DNA of 6,151 bases from positions 1 to 6,151 of the forward strand of contig CAJOPK010000005.1 in NCBI GenBank assembly GCA_905236255.1, given 5' to 3'. This DNA comes from an uncultured Selenomonadaceae bacterium (GTDB lineage Bacteria; Bacillota; Negativicutes; Selenomonadales; Selenomonadaceae). The translations under genes and the position numbers were made by a program. The notes beneath the pieces are model-generated. The model saw only the letters and a program-made list of their open reading frames with translations, made no database searches and had not been told where the DNA came from. Shown here piece after piece: positions 6,113 through 6,151 of the stretch (position 1 is the first letter of the stretch; every line of letters starts with the position of its first letter).

Positions 6113-6120
6113 TTCTCTCC
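6099..6120 (-). promoter_or_regulatory. Competing upstream hairpin in the kdsB leader
   Basis: On the minus strand GGAG-A-GAAG (6120-6112) pairs with CTTCCTCC (6106-6099), giving eight base pairs with one bulged A and a 5-nt loop CGGCA. It uses bases that the 6067-6112 hairpin also needs, so the two folds exclude each other. The left arm is part of an AAAGGAGAG sequence that resembles a strong ribosome binding site but has no start codon at the right distance downstream. Confidence 0.45.
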
Positions 6121-6151
6121 TTTCTTGACTATCAATAAAAAATCAATTAAA

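Larger units (their letters stand above)
6059..6142 (-). other. Short leader reading frame ending in TGATG overlap with kdsB
   Basis: On the minus strand, after a TGA at 6145-6143, a frame stays open for 27 codons and ends with TGA 6061-6059, whose final A is the first base of the kdsB ATG. It lacks an ATG; the only usual start is GTG at 6073, with GGAG 5 nt upstream, which would encode just MPRS. Its codons (GAG, CCC, CCT, GTA) differ from the preferences of the neighbouring genes. It may only serve to couple translation to kdsB, or may be a by-product of the structured leader. A second frame, open from the window edge to TAG at 6090-6088, could instead be the tail of an upstream gene; its AT-rich codons make that doubtful. 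Confidence 0.25.

Noticed and set aside
6067..6120. Possible small SRP RNA on the plus strand
   Set aside because: CAGGTTGGGGAGGAAG partly resembles the SRP RNA apical motif, but the tetraloop stem cannot form and the local pairing is a different hairpin.

Overview
The window looks like part of the chromosome of an LPS-bearing Firmicute, most likely a member of the Negativicutes. It combines a SpoIVB-type (peptidase S55) protein and Firmicute-style murA, yitT and DUF445 genes with kdsB, which activates Kdo for lipopolysaccharide. Kdo points to an outer membrane; the other genes point to a Firmicute background. This placement is inferred from gene content, not from any rRNA or database match. 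There are no mobile elements, CRISPR arrays, tRNA or rRNA genes.

Layout. (1) Positions 1-1534, plus strand: the C-terminal 510 residues of an S55-family protein whose start lies off the left edge. The visible part opens with 13 tandem acidic hexapeptides (18-bp repeats, 2-235), followed by the His-bearing S55 core, a beta-rich region and a charged helical tail. (2) Positions 1580-2845, plus strand: a complete murA starting at a TTG with a good ribosome binding site, 45 nt after the S55 gene and probably co-transcribed with it. (3) Positions 2865-2903: a strong hairpin with an A-run on one side and a T-run on the other, which can terminate both murA and the convergent operon. (4) Positions 5245-2921, minus strand: a two-gene operon, a DUF445 membrane protein followed after 18 nt by a YitT-family membrane protein, with a well-formed sigma-A-type promoter at 5277-5305. 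(5) Positions 6059-5331, minus strand: kdsB, with an unusual GC-rich leader at 6060-6120 that can fold in two mutually exclusive ways.

MurA makes the first committed peptidoglycan precursor. KdsB makes CMP-Kdo for the LPS inner core. The S55 protein and the two membrane proteins have no assigned role, but all are predicted to be membrane-associated or exported. The region therefore has an envelope theme, without evidence that the genes form one pathway. The features most worth a second look are the repeat array inserted in the S55 protein and the switch-like kdsB leader. I see no clear new multi-gene system.
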